Source: Thermohalobaculum sp039513195 (GTDB taxonomy: Bacteria; Pseudomonadota; Alphaproteobacteria; Rhodobacterales; Rhodobacteraceae). From it: 64,000 nucleotides of DNA. Location: positions 1 through 64,000 of the forward strand of contig JBCCRM010000016.1 of the NCBI GenBank assembly GCA_039513195.1. The letters run 5' to 3'. Below are positions 63,878 through 64,000 of this stretch, piece after piece (the first letter of the stretch is position 1; every line of letters begins with the position of its first letter). Under the pieces are notes generated by a model. That model did no database searches. It saw nothing but the letters and a program-made list of their open reading frames with translations, and had not been told where the DNA came from. Both the position numbers and the translations under genes were made by a program.

Positions 63878-64000
63878 CTAGGGGCGGCCGCCGCTTCTCC
63901 AGCGCTCGAACAGGGTCGCGGCGATCTCCGTGGCGGGCGCCCGGCCATTGGCGAGGTTCGAAAGATTGCTGAGGACACCGACGAGCAAGCGTCCGTCTCG
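63878..64000 (-). CDS. 3' end of an unidentified gene, cut by the window edge
   Basis: The last 40 residues of a minus-strand protein are visible, ending in ATLFERWRSGGRP. The sequence LLVGVLSNLSNLANGRAPA, read in frame to the window edge with no stop, has the look of a true coding C-terminus. The family cannot be named from this fragment. It converges with the TetR gene, with the repeat copy 2 between them. Confidence 0.5.
   Translation of the reverse strand, partial: RDGRLLVGVLSNLSNLANGRAPATEIAATLFERWRSGGRP

Noticed and set aside
63712..63978. 88-codon minus-strand frame over repeat copy 2
   Set aside because: It is Pro/Arg/Ser-rich, covers the repeat and overlaps a better coding C-terminus in another frame.

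Overview
The window is GC-rich, densely coding DNA with long spurious antisense ORFs. It looks like a chromosomal segment of an alphaproteobacterium, most likely Rhodobacterales. Supporting this are a DUF6280-type small protein, a lamin-tail plus Hint domain protein, a stand-alone MnmD near a separate FAD oxidoreductase, and a smo/mtlK-type polyol operon. I see no rRNA, tRNA, CRISPR array, phage or insertion sequence. All identifications come from reading motifs and recalled family features; no database search was run.

Layout. 0.5-11 kb: an ATP-dependent DNA ligase of the cisplatin-response type, a GNAT acetyltransferase, a lone hydantoinase-A/oxoprolinase protein, MnmD, a beta-carbonic anhydrase, an FAD oxidoreductase that may complete the MnmC reaction, an uncharacterised 420-aa protein, and a stand-alone N-terminal domain of a 2-hydroxyacid dehydrogenase. 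10-17.7 kb (minus strand): a BMP-type (purine nucleoside) ABC importer whose binding-protein gene is separated from its permeases by a gene for an RGS-like protein, then a MoxR-like AAA ATPase and xanthine-guanine phosphoribosyltransferase. 17.7-29.6 kb (minus): ParA-like ATPase, an RND efflux pump with its adaptor, and TamB/TamA. 29.7-34.5 kb (plus): a YhaO/YhaN-like nuclease-SMC pair. 34.8-38.4 kb: an Opp/Dpp-type ABC importer with no binding protein. 38.4-40.4 kb: small poorly known genes and an AT-rich patch with a YecR-like lipoprotein. 40.9-48.3 kb: lepA, a lamin-tail/Hint protein, a large RTX-subtilisin-PPC protease, and a small secreted protein whose start overlaps the protease stop. 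48.5-56 kb: a complete sorbitol/mannitol import and oxidation operon with its LacI-type regulator and a perfect palindromic operator. 56.2-64 kb: a secreted protein, an orphan TRAP binding protein, a dimethylglycine/sarcosine dehydrogenase-like fusion, two bacterial-PH membrane proteins, a TetR regulator, and the 3' end of one more gene.

How genes work together. The polyol operon reads as a full pathway: binding protein, two permeases, ATPase, sorbitol dehydrogenase and mannitol 2-dehydrogenase. TamA/TamB and the RND pump serve the envelope. The BMP importer and Gpt fit purine salvage.

Most notable observations: the bacterial RGS-like protein inside the nucleoside importer locus; two 103-bp copies of a palindromic intergenic repeat, each supplying part of the neighbouring gene's stop codon; the protease with an overlapping small secreted partner gene; the LacI operator pair; and a G-quadruplex motif in the loop of a hairpin between convergent genes.
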